Assembly: GCF_002760655.1 (NCBI RefSeq) | Contig: NZ_PDOC01000007.1 | Location: forward strand, 181,734-245,733 | Direction of reading: 5' to 3' | From: Massilia eurypsychrophila | GTDB lineage: Bacteria > Pseudomonadota > Gammaproteobacteria > Burkholderiales > Burkholderiaceae_D | Length of the DNA: 64,000 nt | Shown here: piece after piece, positions 26,583 to 35,584 of the stretch | How the letters are laid out: each line of letters starts with the position of its first letter | Position numbering within the stretch: position 1 is the first letter of the stretch | Program-made: the position numbers and the translations under genes | Notes under the pieces: model-generated | Database searches by the model: none | What the model was told of the DNA's origin: nothing | The model's input: the letters and a program-made list of their open reading frames with translations, nothing else

Positions 26583-28967
26583 TTACTCCGCTTTCTTCTC
26601 TTGCTTGGCTTCTTTGTCTTTGGCGTCCTTCGACTTGAGCGGCGTCCTGAAATCCTTCATCAGGTCGTTGGCGCCGCGTTCGGTCTTGAACAGCTCCACG
26701 CGCGACGGCGTGATCTTGCGCGGCCAGGCGTTGTTGCTGACGTCGGTGTCGGCCGTTTCCCAGTACGGGTCCTGCACCAGGCTGACCATCGGCTCGTCGG
26801 TGACGATCAGCTTGGTGATCTTCTTCGACGAATAGCGCCACACTTCGGCCGGGATGCGCTCGATGTACTTCTTGCCGCCCTTGAGTTCAATCTCCAGCAC
26901 CAGCGGCGTCACCAGCCCGCCGATGTTCGAGAAGTCGACCAGGTACAGGTGCTTGCCCTGCGCAAGCAGCGCCTTTTCCCAGGGTTCCAGCGTTTCGATC
27001 GTCTCGTTGTACTTGTTGCGGTCCTTGTTGGTGACGGTGAAGTCGCCGTTCTCGTTGTAGAAGTCCTTCAGTTCCGGATGCGCCTCGACCCGGCGCGCCA
27101 TGCCCTTGTTGCGCTGGTTGGTCAGCGACACCGGCTCGGCGTCCTTCTGCGCCTTGCGCCATGCCTTCTCGATTTCCGGGTTCTTGCTGCTGACGCCATA
27201 CTCGCTGATGCCGTCGACGCTGACGTCGACCGCGTCGGTGGTATAGAACCAGCCGCGCCAGAACCAGTCAAGGTCGGTGCCCGAAGCGTCTTCCATGGTG
27301 CGGAAGAAGTCCGACGGCGTCGGGCGCTTGAACTTCCAGCGCTGCGAATACTCGCGGAACGCAAAATCGAACAGCTCGCGACCGAGCACGGTCTCGCGCA
27401 GCACGATCAAGGCGGTGGTCGGCTTGGCGTAGGCGTTGGCGCCGAACTGCAACAGCGACTCCGAGTTCGTCATGATCGGCACCTGGTTCTTGCTGCGCAT
27501 GTAGTCGACGATCGCGCGCGGTTCTCCGCGCGACTGCGGATAGTTCTCTTCCCACGCCTGCTCGGCCAGATACTGCACGAAGCTGTTGAGGCCCTCGTCC
27601 ATCCAGGTCCACTGGCGCTCGTCGGAATTGACGATCATCGGGAAGTAGTTGTGGCCCACTTCGTGGATGATGACGCCGATCAGGCCATACTTCGACTGCT
27701 TCGAATAGGTGATCTCGCCGGTCTTCTTGTCCTTGATCGGACGCGGGCCGTTAAACGAGATCATCGGGTATTCCATGCCGCCGACCGGACCGTTGACCGA
27801 GATGGCGGTCGGGTACGGGTAGTCCAGCGAGTACTTGTTGTACTGTTCGATGGTGTGGACGATCGCCTGGGTCGAGTACTTCTCCCACAGTGGATTGCCT
27901 TCCTTCGGATAGAACGACATCGCCATCGTGTCGGTGCCGTCCTTCTTGTAACCCTGTGCGTCCCAGATGAACTTGCGGCTCGACGCCCATGCGAAGTCGC
28001 GCACGTTCTTGGCCTTGAAGTGCCACGTCTTGCTGGTGCTGCTGCGCGATTTCTCGGCCAGTTCGGCTTCCGCCTGGGTGACGATGATCACCGGCTTGGT
28101 GGCGGTGCGCGCCTGGCGCAGGCGGTCGCGCTGGGCGGCTGTCAGCACCGAGTCCGGGTTTTGCAGTTCGCCGGTACTGGCGACGATATGGTCCGCCGGC
28201 ACCGTCAGCGAGATGTCGTAGTCGCCGAATTCGAGCGTAAATTCGCCGTTGCCGAGGAACTGCTTGTGCTGCCAGCCATAGACGTCGTAGTAGGCGGCCA
28301 GGCGCGGGAACCACTGGGCGATCTCGAACAGGTCGTTCTTGTCGGCGTCGTCGAAGCGCTCGTAGCCGGCACGCCCGCCGAGTACCTTGGCGTCGTTGAT
28401 CTTGTAGTTCCAGTCGATGCTGAAGACGTACTTGGCGCCAGGTTTCAGGCCACGCGGCAGGTCGATCCGCATCATCGTCTTGTTGATGACGAACTTGAGC
28501 GGCTGGCCGTCGGCCTTGACCGAGGCGATCTTGAAGCCGCCGTCGAAGGTGCGGCTCTCGAGGATCGAACGCATGGCGTCGAAGCGCATGCCGTCTTCGG
28601 CGCTGCGGCCCTTGGACCACGCCTCGCGCGACGGCACGGTGGCGCTGGTGCGGTTGTCCGAGCCCGGGGTGAACAGGTTCTGGTCCAGCTGCAGCCACAG
28701 GTAGTTCAGGGTGTCGGGGGAGTTGTTGTGATACGTGATGGAGCCGCTGGCGCTGATGGCGCGGTTCGCTTCGTCGAGCGTGGCGCGGATCGTGTAGTCG
28801 GCGCGCTGCTGCCAGTAAGCGTGTCCTGGCGCGCCCGACGCGGTGCGGATCGTGCTTGGCGTCGGTAACAATTCGTCGAGCTGGCGGAACTTGTCGTCGA
28901 ACGGTTCAGCCGCAAATGCGGACACGGTGAGGCACAAGGCTGCCAAGCTAAGCGGCAAACGTATCAT
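26583..28967 (-). CDS. M1 family metallopeptidase, copy B
   Basis: 794 residues with signal peptide MIRLPLSLAALCLTVSAFA. Same layout as copy A: N-terminal beta domain, GGMEYPMISFNG, HEVGH with the downstream E in WMDEG, and a long C-terminal domain ending in a Lys-rich tail (KSKDAKDKEAKQEKKAE). First gene of the minus-strand run 28967-19361; the gap to copy A is 80 bases. It arose by tandem duplication, and the shared 3' part looks homogenised by gene conversion. Different N-terminal domains and tails suggest division of labour on peptide substrates. The start is supported by AGGG shortly before ATG. Confidence 0.9.
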   Translation of the reverse strand: MIRLPLSLAALCLTVSAFAAEPFDDKFRQLDELLPTPSTIRTASGAPGHAYWQQRADYTIRATLDEANRAISASGSITYHNNSPDTLNYLWLQLDQNLFTPGSDNRTSATVPSREAWSKGRSAEDGMRFDAMRSILESRTFDGGFKIASVKADGQPLKFVINKTMMRIDLPRGLKPGAKYVFSIDWNYKINDAKVLGGRAGYERFDDADKNDLFEIAQWFPRLAAYYDVYGWQHKQFLGNGEFTLEFGDYDISLTVPADHIVASTGELQNPDSVLTAAQRDRLRQARTATKPVIIVTQAEAELAEKSRSSTSKTWHFKAKNVRDFAWASSRKFIWDAQGYKKDGTDTMAMSFYPKEGNPLWEKYSTQAIVHTIEQYNKYSLDYPYPTAISVNGPVGGMEYPMISFNGPRPIKDKKTGEITYSKQSKYGLIGVIIHEVGHNYFPMIVNSDERQWTWMDEGLNSFVQYLAEQAWEENYPQSRGEPRAIVDYMRSKNQVPIMTNSESLLQFGANAYAKPTTALIVLRETVLGRELFDFAFREYSQRWKFKRPTPSDFFRTMEDASGTDLDWFWRGWFYTTDAVDVSVDGISEYGVSSKNPEIEKAWRKAQKDAEPVSLTNQRNKGMARRVEAHPELKDFYNENGDFTVTNKDRNKYNETIETLEPWEKALLAQGKHLYLVDFSNIGGLVTPLVLEIELKGGKKYIERIPAEVWRYSSKKITKLIVTDEPMVSLVQDPYWETADTDVSNNAWPRKITPSRVELFKTERGANDLMKDFRTPLKSKDAKDKEAKQEKKAE

Positions 28968-29136
28968 CTTTACCCTGACTTTTTAATTAAATTTGGGATA
29001 AGTATTCTAATGCTAGCCTAGTGGCAATTGTTAGCGCGAATTGTAAAAAAGCTGAAACAATCCGGCTATCGGCAACGTAAAACGCGGGCCGGCGCGGTAT
29101 CATAGATGAGGCCGTTATTACAGGAGTCGCGCGGGG
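28968..29136. promoter_or_regulatory. Divergent promoter region: M1/TonB operon and HD-GYP gene
   Basis: 169-bp AT-rich spacer between oppositely directed operons. On the minus strand TAGAAT (29009 to 29004) is a good -10 candidate about 36 bases before the peptidase start, without a clear -35. On the plus strand TATCAT (29098-29103) could serve the HD-GYP gene, whose ATG 29137 is preceded by AGGAG at 29120-29124. Confidence 0.4.
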
Positions 29137-30234
29137 ATGGAAATTAAGTTCAAGGCAACCGTTCTGATTGTCGACGCGTCGCCCGACCATTTGGTGCTGA
29201 TGAAAGATCAATTGCAGGGGCGCTATCACGCCAAGCTTGCCCGCACCGGCGCCGAGGCGCTGCAACTGGCCAGGCTGGCGCCGCGTCCCGACCTGATCCT
29301 GCTTGACGCCGACCTGGCCGACATGGATGCGCGCGACGTGCTGCGCGAGTTGCGCGGCGAGTTTCTCAACGAAGGCACCGCGGTGGTGTTTCTCACCGAG
29401 GGCGACCGCGACGCCGAACAGCGCGCATTTCGCGGCGGCGCCAGCGACGTCATCGCGCGGCCGGTCAGCGCCGAAGCGTTGAAGGCGCGCGTCGCGCTGC
29501 ACCTCGAGCTGATGGCGCTGCGCGGAGCGCACCAGGAGCGCGACAGCCAGCTCGAATTCCAGGTCGCCGAACGCATACGCGAGACAGTGTCGATGCAGGA
29601 CGCGACCATCATGGCGATGGCCACGCTGGCCGAATCGCGCGACGCCAGCATCGCCAACCACCTGCGCCGCACCCAGCTGTTTTTCACCGTGCTGGCGCGC
29701 GAGCTGCGCTTCCACGGCCGCTTCAGCACTGAACTGACCGACGCCAGCATCGCGCTGATGGCGAAGGCGGCGCCGCTGCACGATATCGGCAAGGTCGCCG
29801 TACCGGACGCCATCCTGATGAAGCCGGGCCGCCTGACGCCGGACGAATTCAATTTGATGAAGCAGCACACCGTGCATGGCCGCGATGCGATCGCCGGCGT
29901 CGAGAAAACGCTCGGCGGCACCAATCCGTTCCTGCGCTACGCGCGCGAAATCACCTATTCGCACCAGGAGAGATGGGACGGCTCAGGCTATCCGCAGGGC
30001 CTCGAAGGCGAGGGCATCCCGCTGTCGGCGCGCTTGATGGCGGTGGCCGACGTCTACGACGCGCTGATTTCGAAGCGCGTCTACCGCCCGGCGTTCACCC
30101 ACGAGACCGCGGTCGAGCTGATCCGCCAGAGCAGCGGCGAGCACTTCGATCCCGACATCGTCGACGCAATGCTGGTCGTCGAAGAGCAGTTCCGCGCGAT
30201 CGCCACTGAATTCCCCGACGCCGCCCAGGCGTAG
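29137..30234 (+). CDS. Response regulator with HD-GYP phosphodiesterase domain
   Basis: 365 residues: an N-terminal receiver-like domain (D57 in LILLDADLADMD) and a C-terminal HD-GYP domain (HDIGK with H215-D216, then HQERWDGSGYPQGL). HD-GYP enzymes hydrolyse cyclic di-GMP in the cytoplasm and their output affects motility and biofilm. The receiver has a complete D57 but the usual KP lysine is Arg (IARPVS, R108) and the first acidic pair is reduced to one Asp, so phosphorylation may be altered. The GYP signature is complete. The stop is 10 bases before the CHASE kinase gene, so this gene and the kinase probably form a signalling pair. Confidence 0.88.
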   Translation: MEIKFKATVLIVDASPDHLVLMKDQLQGRYHAKLARTGAEALQLARLAPRPDLILLDADLADMDARDVLRELRGEFLNEGTAVVFLTEGDRDAEQRAFRGGASDVIARPVSAEALKARVALHLELMALRGAHQERDSQLEFQVAERIRETVSMQDATIMAMATLAESRDASIANHLRRTQLFFTVLARELRFHGRFSTELTDASIALMAKAAPLHDIGKVAVPDAILMKPGRLTPDEFNLMKQHTVHGRDAIAGVEKTLGGTNPFLRYAREITYSHQERWDGSGYPQGLEGEGIPLSARLMAVADVYDALISKRVYRPAFTHETAVELIRQSSGEHFDPDIVDAMLVVEEQFRAIATEFPDAAQA

Positions 30235-30244
30235 CGGCGCCGCC

Positions 30245-32209
30245 ATGTTCAAGGACCAGATCCGCACCCACGGCTTGCTGGCTTTTGCTGTCGGCATCTG
30301 CATCACGGTGTGGACCTGCTTCATCGTGGTCGAGGCGCAGGATGCCCAGATCCGCGGCAATTTCGCGCGCGATACCGAAAAGGTGGCGACCGACACCAGC
30401 GTGCGTCTGCGCACCTACTTCGACGTGCTGCTCAGCCTCAAGGGCCTGTTCGCCGTCACCGGCGAAGTAGACCGCAAACAGTTCGAGCGCTTCGTGCAGC
30501 AGTTGCGCCTGGCCGAGCGCTATCCCGGATTTCGCGCCATCCAGTTCGTGCGCGCGGTGCCTGACGCCGAGCTTGAAGCGTTCACCGCCGACGTGCGCGG
30601 CGAATCGGGAGCCGGCACCGGCAGCATGCCGGCGTTCGACGTGCACCCAACGCTGCAAAGCGACGAGCACTTCATCATCGAGTTCAATGAGCCGATGAAG
30701 GGCAACGAAAATGCCTTCGGCCTCGACCTGGCCAGCTTGCCGCCGCAGCTGCAGTCGGTGCATGCCGCGCGCGACAGCGGCAAGATCGTCGCCACCGGCC
30801 GCACGATGCTGGTGCAGGACTCCTCGCGCCACCCCGGCTTCGTGGCGCGCGCGCCGATCTACCGGCAGAACATGCCGGTCGATACGCTCGAGCAGCGCCG
30901 CGCCGCCTTCATCGGCGTGGTGGCGATCGTGTTCCGCGTCGACCACCTGATGCGCGAAGTGATCGAGCCTTCGCTGCTCGAGCACATCGCGCTGCGCATC
31001 GTCGACACCGGCGACAGCGCCACACCGCTGCCGGCCACCCCGGAAAACACCCTGTTCGACAGCGCCGCGCCCGGCGGACTGAGCTTGTCGAAGCGCGTCG
31101 CACTGGGACATATCGGGGTCGCCCAGCGGCACTGGCTGGTGCAGTACAGCGCGCTGGTGGGCAGCCGTTACAGCCGCGACTTCACGCCGCCGGTCCTGGT
31201 CGGCGCGGCCGGCATCCTGATCAGCGCGCTGATCGCCGCCTTGCTGGTGGCGTCGCGCCGCAGCCGCACCCTGGCCGGCCGGCTGCGCGCCACGCTGGTC
31301 GAGCAGCGCGCCAGCCTGGCCGAACTGGAGCAGCAGAAGGCGCATGTCGAACTGGCGCACGGCGACCTGTCGTCGGTGCTCGAGACGCTAAAGCAGGCGC
31401 AGGCGAGCCTGATCACGTCCGAGAAGCTCGCCTCGCTCGGCGCCCTGGTGGCCGGCATCGCGCATGAACTCAACACCCCGATCGGCAACAGCCTGCTGAC
31501 CGCCACCACGCTGTCGGACATGGTCAATGAGTTCGAGAAAAAATATGCCGATGGCGGCATCAAGCGCTCGGCGCTCGAAGCGCACATGGCCGACACCCGG
31601 CTCGCGTGCGGCATCATGGCCAGTTCGCTCAGCCGCGCGGCTGACCTGATCACGTCCTTCAAGCAGGTATCGGTCGACCAGACCAGCGACAAGCGGCGCT
31701 CGTTCGAGCTTGGCGACGTGGTGCGCGACACGCTGGCCACCTTCGCCGCCCAGCTGCGGCGCGCCAACTGCCGCATCGAGGTCGACGTGGCGCCCAAGCT
31801 GGTGCTCGACTCCTACCCGGGCGGCATCGGCCAGGTGCTGTCGAACCTGATCAACAACGCGCTGCTGCATGCATTCCAGGGCGAGGCGTCGCCGAAGATC
31901 GTGATCAGCGCGCGCGAGATCGAGCAGGGCCAGGTGATGCTCAATTTTAGCGACGATGGCGTCGGCATGACGCAGAAAACGCTGCACCAGGTGTTCGATC
32001 CGTTCTTCACCACCAAGATGGGGCAGGGTGGCTCGGGCCTGGGCATGAATATCGTCTACAACGTCGTCACCGGGATACTGGGCGGGAGCATCGGCATCGC
32101 GTCGACGCCGGGCAACGGCACCAGCGTGACGATCATGATGCCCAAGCATGCGCCGGACCAGCCGATGGTCGACGTGGCCGGGCGCCTGGGCAGGCCCGAA
32201 CTGGCCTGA
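30245..32209 (+). CDS. CHASE-type membrane sensor histidine kinase
   Basis: 654 residues. TM1 at about 10-30; a periplasmic CHASE-like sensor (about 70-260: LKGLFAVTGEVDRKQFERFV, YPGFRAIQFVRAVPD, FNEPMKGNENAFGLDLAS); TM2 around 318-340; a coiled coil; a kinase core with H box GIAHELNTPIGNSLL, N box LSNLINNALLHAF, G1 DDGVGM, F box and G2 GSGLGMNIVYNVV. The H box HELNTPIG marks a distinct kinase subgroup rather than the common HELRTPL type. It should autophosphorylate on sensing a small molecule; the adjacent HD-GYP regulator is the obvious partner. Confidence 0.9.
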   Translation: MFKDQIRTHGLLAFAVGICITVWTCFIVVEAQDAQIRGNFARDTEKVATDTSVRLRTYFDVLLSLKGLFAVTGEVDRKQFERFVQQLRLAERYPGFRAIQFVRAVPDAELEAFTADVRGESGAGTGSMPAFDVHPTLQSDEHFIIEFNEPMKGNENAFGLDLASLPPQLQSVHAARDSGKIVATGRTMLVQDSSRHPGFVARAPIYRQNMPVDTLEQRRAAFIGVVAIVFRVDHLMREVIEPSLLEHIALRIVDTGDSATPLPATPENTLFDSAAPGGLSLSKRVALGHIGVAQRHWLVQYSALVGSRYSRDFTPPVLVGAAGILISALIAALLVASRRSRTLAGRLRATLVEQRASLAELEQQKAHVELAHGDLSSVLETLKQAQASLITSEKLASLGALVAGIAHELNTPIGNSLLTATTLSDMVNEFEKKYADGGIKRSALEAHMADTRLACGIMASSLSRAADLITSFKQVSVDQTSDKRRSFELGDVVRDTLATFAAQLRRANCRIEVDVAPKLVLDSYPGGIGQVLSNLINNALLHAFQGEASPKIVISAREIEQGQVMLNFSDDGVGMTQKTLHQVFDPFFTTKMGQGGSGLGMNIVYNVVTGILGGSIGIASTPGNGTSVTIMMPKHAPDQPMVDVAGRLGRPELA

Positions 32210-32309
32210 CATGCATACACCGCCTGTGCGCGCTGCGTGTTGATGATATCGGCTTGACAATGTACGACATCCTGGACGAGTATCTCCCTATCGAAAAAAG
32301 GGAGCTCCC

Positions 32310-33221
32310 ATGTCGCTGTCTATCCTGTCAGTCTTTAGCCGCCGCACCTTGCTGACGTCGCTGGTGGCCGTGGCCGCCGGCGCGTTGATGCCGGCGTTTG
32401 CCGCCGAATTCACGTCCGACCGCATCAGCGTCACGGCCGAAGGTGCCGGTACCGATGTAGTGCTCATTCACGGCCTGGCGTCGTCGCCGCGCGTGTGGCG
32501 CGAGATGGTCGCGGCGGTGCCGGGCTACCGCTATCACATGGTGCAGATTGCCGGCTTCGCCGGCCAGGCCAGAGGCGGCAACACGGAAGGCGCGGTGGCG
32601 GCGCCGGTGGCCGAAGAAATCGCGCGCTACATCGCGGCGCGCGGCCTGGTCAAGCCGGCCGTTATCGGCCATTCGATGGGCGGCACGATCGGCATGATGC
32701 TGGCGGGGCGCCATCCCGATTCGCTGTCGCGGTTGATGGTGGTCGACATGGTTCCCTTTCTTGGCGCGCTGTTCGCGCCGCCGGGCGCCAGCGCAAGCAC
32801 CGTCAAGCCGATGGCCGACGCGATGCTCACGCAGATGCGCACGTCCGATCCTACCGCGCGCAGCATGCGCAACACCGCCACCATCAACTCGATGGTGGAC
32901 AACGTCGCCATGCGTCCGGGCGCGCTCGACGATTCAGTCAAGAGCGACCCGGACGTGACGGCGCGCGCTTACCACGAGTTGATCGTCACCGACCTGGCGC
33001 CGGAACTGGCCCGAATAACCGTGCCGACAACGGTGCTGTACGTGGTGCCGAAAGCGCCCGGCATGACGGACGAAAGAATCGACGGCGCGTACAAGGCATC
33101 GTTCGCGCCGCTGAAGAACGTTACGCTCAAGCGCATTGCGCCCAGCGCCCACTTCATCATGTGGGACCAGCCGCAGCAGTTCCAGTCGGAAGTGAAGGCG
33201 TTCCTGGGCCAGGCGAAGTAG
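32310..33221 (+). CDS. Alpha/beta hydrolase, exported
   Basis: 303 residues with an N-terminal Arg pair and hydrophobic segment (SRRTLLTSLVAVAAGALMPAFA), so probably periplasmic; a twin-arginine route is possible. Motifs: VVLIHGLASSPRVWREM (oxyanion region), VIGHSMGGTIGMML with the nucleophile serine, and the late histidine in APSAHFIMWDQP. Best guess is an esterase or lipase-like hydrolase of unknown substrate. It has its own ribosome-binding site (GGGAG) and a 100-base upstream gap; it is followed by a repeat cluster. Confidence 0.85.
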   Translation: MSLSILSVFSRRTLLTSLVAVAAGALMPAFAAEFTSDRISVTAEGAGTDVVLIHGLASSPRVWREMVAAVPGYRYHMVQIAGFAGQARGGNTEGAVAAPVAEEIARYIAARGLVKPAVIGHSMGGTIGMMLAGRHPDSLSRLMVVDMVPFLGALFAPPGASASTVKPMADAMLTQMRTSDPTARSMRNTATINSMVDNVAMRPGALDDSVKSDPDVTARAYHELIVTDLAPELARITVPTTVLYVVPKAPGMTDERIDGAYKASFAPLKNVTLKRIAPSAHFIMWDQPQQFQSEVKAFLGQAK

Positions 33222-33242
33222 CATGACGCCGACGCCGGAAGC

Positions 33243-33530
33243 GGGGTCAGTGCCGGCAATCGTACACAAGCTCAGCGGTGTTACGAAGCGGAAGCGGGGT
33301 CAGGGAAGCGGGGTCAGTGCCGGCAATCGTACACAAGCTCAGCGGTAGCAGCTTGTCCGACGGACGTCGCAGCGGGTCAGGCAGCGGGGTCAGTGCCGGC
33401 AATCGTACACAAGCTCAGCGCTGTTGCAGCGCAATCCAATCGGGGTCAGTGCCGGCAATAGTACGCAGGCTCAGCGTTAGCAGCTTGTCCGACTGACGAG
33501 TTCGTGTACGATTGCCGGCACTGACCCCGC
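33243..33530. repeat. REP-like repeat cluster 1 (GGGGTCAGTGCCGGCAATCG units)
   Basis: Four near-identical direct copies begin at 33243, 33310, 33386 and 33442: GGGGTCAGTGCCGGCAATCG, then a TACACAAGCTCAGCG-type tail. Partial GGGTCAG pieces lie at 33296 and 33373, and an inverted copy at 33504-33530. A longer unit including GCAGCTTGTCCGAC follows copies 2 and 4. The inverted copy can pair with copy 4 to form a long stem-loop. It fills the space between the convergent genes ending at 33221 and 33549 and may act as a bidirectional terminator. No gene is present. Confidence 0.9.
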
Positions 33531-33548
33531 TGGAAAAGAAGCGGCAAC

Positions 33549-34388
33549 TTATTCGAAACCGCGCGCCGGCAAAGCGGAATCGCGCTGAATCCAGTTTTGC
33601 GGCGAATACGCGGTGCGGCCATCGGTCGCATGCAGCGTGTACGCGTGGCGCGATACCGCCGACCGGTTTGGCGCGCTGTAGTGCGGCAGCAGGCCATGGA
33701 AGCACACCAGGCTGCCGGCCGCAGCCTCCAGCGGCACCGCCACGCTGTCGTCGGGCCACGGCGTGGCGTCCAGCTTTTCCATGTTGATGGCGTCGCCATT
33801 GCGCACGAAGCGCTCGCGCATCGGGCCACGATGCCCGCCCGGCTGCACCCACAGGCAGCCATTGTCGACGGTGGCGTCTTCGAGCGCGAACCAGAACGTC
33901 GTCACGCTGATCGGAGTCGTCTCGAAAAAAGTCGCGTCCTGGTGCCAGCGCACCTCGCCGCCGATGCCGGGCTGCTTGAAGATGTACATCGACTGCCACA
34001 CCAGCGCCTCGGCCAGGCCAAGGTCGCGCGCCACCGCGGCCAGTTTCGGATCGCGCGAAAAGCGCTCGAACACCGGATCGAGGTCGTGCAGCGCGTGGCC
34101 GATCTTGTTGATCGATAGCGATTTGTCCTGGCGCAGCCGGCCTTCCGCATCGAAGGCCTCCTCCTCGAAGAAGCAGCGCACCGTGTTGTCCGAGCGGAGA
34201 AAGTAGTCGTCGGTGGCGGTGGCCTGGTTCCGCGTGGTGAAAATGCCGCTGCCCTGGCCTGGATCGAAGGCGTCGACGATCTGGGCGGCGCGCTCGCGCA
34301 CTGCCGCAATTTCCTGCGCGCTCTTGAAGCCAGGGAGGACTATATAGCCGTCGAGGGCGTAGCGCGCGCGTTGTTCTTCATTGAGCAT
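33549..34388 (-). CDS. Phytanoyl-CoA dioxygenase (PhyH) family protein
   Basis: 279 residues. Starts MLNEEQRARYALDGYIVLPGF, typical of the PhyH fold. The iron-binding residues are visible in RWHQDATFF (HxD) and LPHYSAPNRS (second His, with Arg for 2-oxoglutarate). NGCLWVQPGGH and the cysteine-poor body fit the family. These are nonhaem Fe(II)/2-oxoglutarate oxygenases; substrate unknown. The gene starts 15 bases after the M29-like gene stops, so they form an operon, perhaps a small catabolic unit. Confidence 0.88.
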   Translation of the reverse strand: MLNEEQRARYALDGYIVLPGFKSAQEIAAVRERAAQIVDAFDPGQGSGIFTTRNQATATDDYFLRSDNTVRCFFEEEAFDAEGRLRQDKSLSINKIGHALHDLDPVFERFSRDPKLAAVARDLGLAEALVWQSMYIFKQPGIGGEVRWHQDATFFETTPISVTTFWFALEDATVDNGCLWVQPGGHRGPMRERFVRNGDAINMEKLDATPWPDDSVAVPLEAAAGSLVCFHGLLPHYSAPNRSAVSRHAYTLHATDGRTAYSPQNWIQRDSALPARGFE

Positions 34389-34403
34389 TTCAAGTTCCCC
34401 TGA

Positions 34404-35459
34404 TCAGACCTGCCAAGCTCCGTCACTGTACACCAGGTCCTCGTCGAGATAAACGGCCTCGGTGACGGCGAAGATGTCGACGTGGTAACGCGCGTCCTTG
34501 CGCTTGAAGCCGGGCTTCGGATAGACGCCGTGCTTGGCGCCGAGCGACAGGTGGATGCCGCACATGCGTTCATACGTGCCGATGTCGTTGACCCGGCGCT
34601 CGCGCGTGAACGCGCGGTTCATGCCGAAACCAAGTTCGCGCACCCACACCTCGCCCTCGTCGGCGCGGATGATGTCGAGCAGGCGCTCGAATTCCGGCGT
34701 AGCGTTTTCAAAGCCGACCACGCGGCCGCGTTCGATCACCAGCGTGATCGGCGTGGCGGGGCGGTTCACCAGGTAGGAAGTGTCGCCAAATACGTGAATC
34801 CGCACGCGCCCGTTGACCGCTTCGAGGTCCTGCGCTTCGGTGAACACTTCGCCGATCGGGAACTGGCCGCCGACGTTGTTCATGCCGCTGTAGTCGCCGA
34901 TATTGAGCTTGGCCGGCTCCAGCTCCGACGCAAACACCAGCGTCTCGCCGCCGCTGTCGACGGTGGCCGACAAGGCGCCGTCGATGCGCGCCTTCAGCGC
35001 CTGGCCGACTCCGCGGTAGTAAGCCGGATCGTAGGCGAGCGACTCGATATAGTGCGCCCCCTGCGCGCCCGGCATGCGCGACAGGTGCACGTGCTCTATG
35101 ACCTTCAGGCCAAGCTTGAACAGCTCGACGCGGATGCGAAATGCCTCGAGCCGGAAGCTGGTCGACTGCACCAGTACCACCAGGTCGGAACGGGCCATGC
35201 GGCGGAACTGCGCCAGCACGTCGTCCGGCGCGACGGTGTCGAAGTCGATGAAGGTGGCGCCGGGCAGGTTGCGGCGATAGCCTTCGGCCAGCGCCCGCGC
35301 CAGGTCGCTGCGGGTGTCGTAGACCACCAGGGCGGCGTGCGCCGGGCCGTGTTCGACCACCAGCGCGAGCACGTCGCGCAGGTGCGCCGCGGCGGCGTCG
35401 ACCTCGTGGGCGGGTATCTCGCCCCAGGGGGAATCGGCAGTGTCGGCGGTGGAGGTCAT
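34404..35459 (-). CDS. M29-like aminopeptidase/NicX-type hydrolase
   Basis: 351 residues without signal peptide. The second half resembles thermophilic M29 aminopeptidases and the related ring-cleaving NicX enzymes: GETLVFASELEPAKLNIGDYSGMNNVGGQFPIGEVFTEA, ITLVIERGRVVGFENA, VRELGFGMNRAFTRERRVNDIGTYERMCGIHLSLG, YHVDIFAVTEAVYLD. The conserved Glu/His/Asp residues are consistent with a metal centre. Whether it is a peptidase or acts on a ring compound cannot be told from sequence. It is the first gene of a two-gene operon with the PhyH-like oxygenase. Confidence 0.7.
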   Translation of the reverse strand: MTSTADTADSPWGEIPAHEVDAAAAHLRDVLALVVEHGPAHAALVVYDTRSDLARALAEGYRRNLPGATFIDFDTVAPDDVLAQFRRMARSDLVVLVQSTSFRLEAFRIRVELFKLGLKVIEHVHLSRMPGAQGAHYIESLAYDPAYYRGVGQALKARIDGALSATVDSGGETLVFASELEPAKLNIGDYSGMNNVGGQFPIGEVFTEAQDLEAVNGRVRIHVFGDTSYLVNRPATPITLVIERGRVVGFENATPEFERLLDIIRADEGEVWVRELGFGMNRAFTRERRVNDIGTYERMCGIHLSLGAKHGVYPKPGFKRKDARYHVDIFAVTEAVYLDEDLVYSDGAWQV

Positions 35460-35584
35460 GGCGGCAGGCGGTGAAGTTGAGCCCGCAATTATACGTAGAT
35501 GCCAGAGCGCTTGCGCTAGATCAAGGCGAAGCGCCCATGTTGCTGCACAGTTGTTTGTCGGAAATCACACTTTGCGGGGGAATC

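Noticed and set aside
24046..28868. Two long plus-strand reading frames opposite the M1 peptidase genes
   Set aside because: The minus strand encodes two peptidases with intact zinc sites; the plus frames are shadows and repeat each other because the peptidase genes do.
33243..33530. CRISPR-like array
   Set aside because: Spacers between copies are of irregular length and partly repetitive, one copy is inverted and no cas gene is nearby; REP-type fits better.
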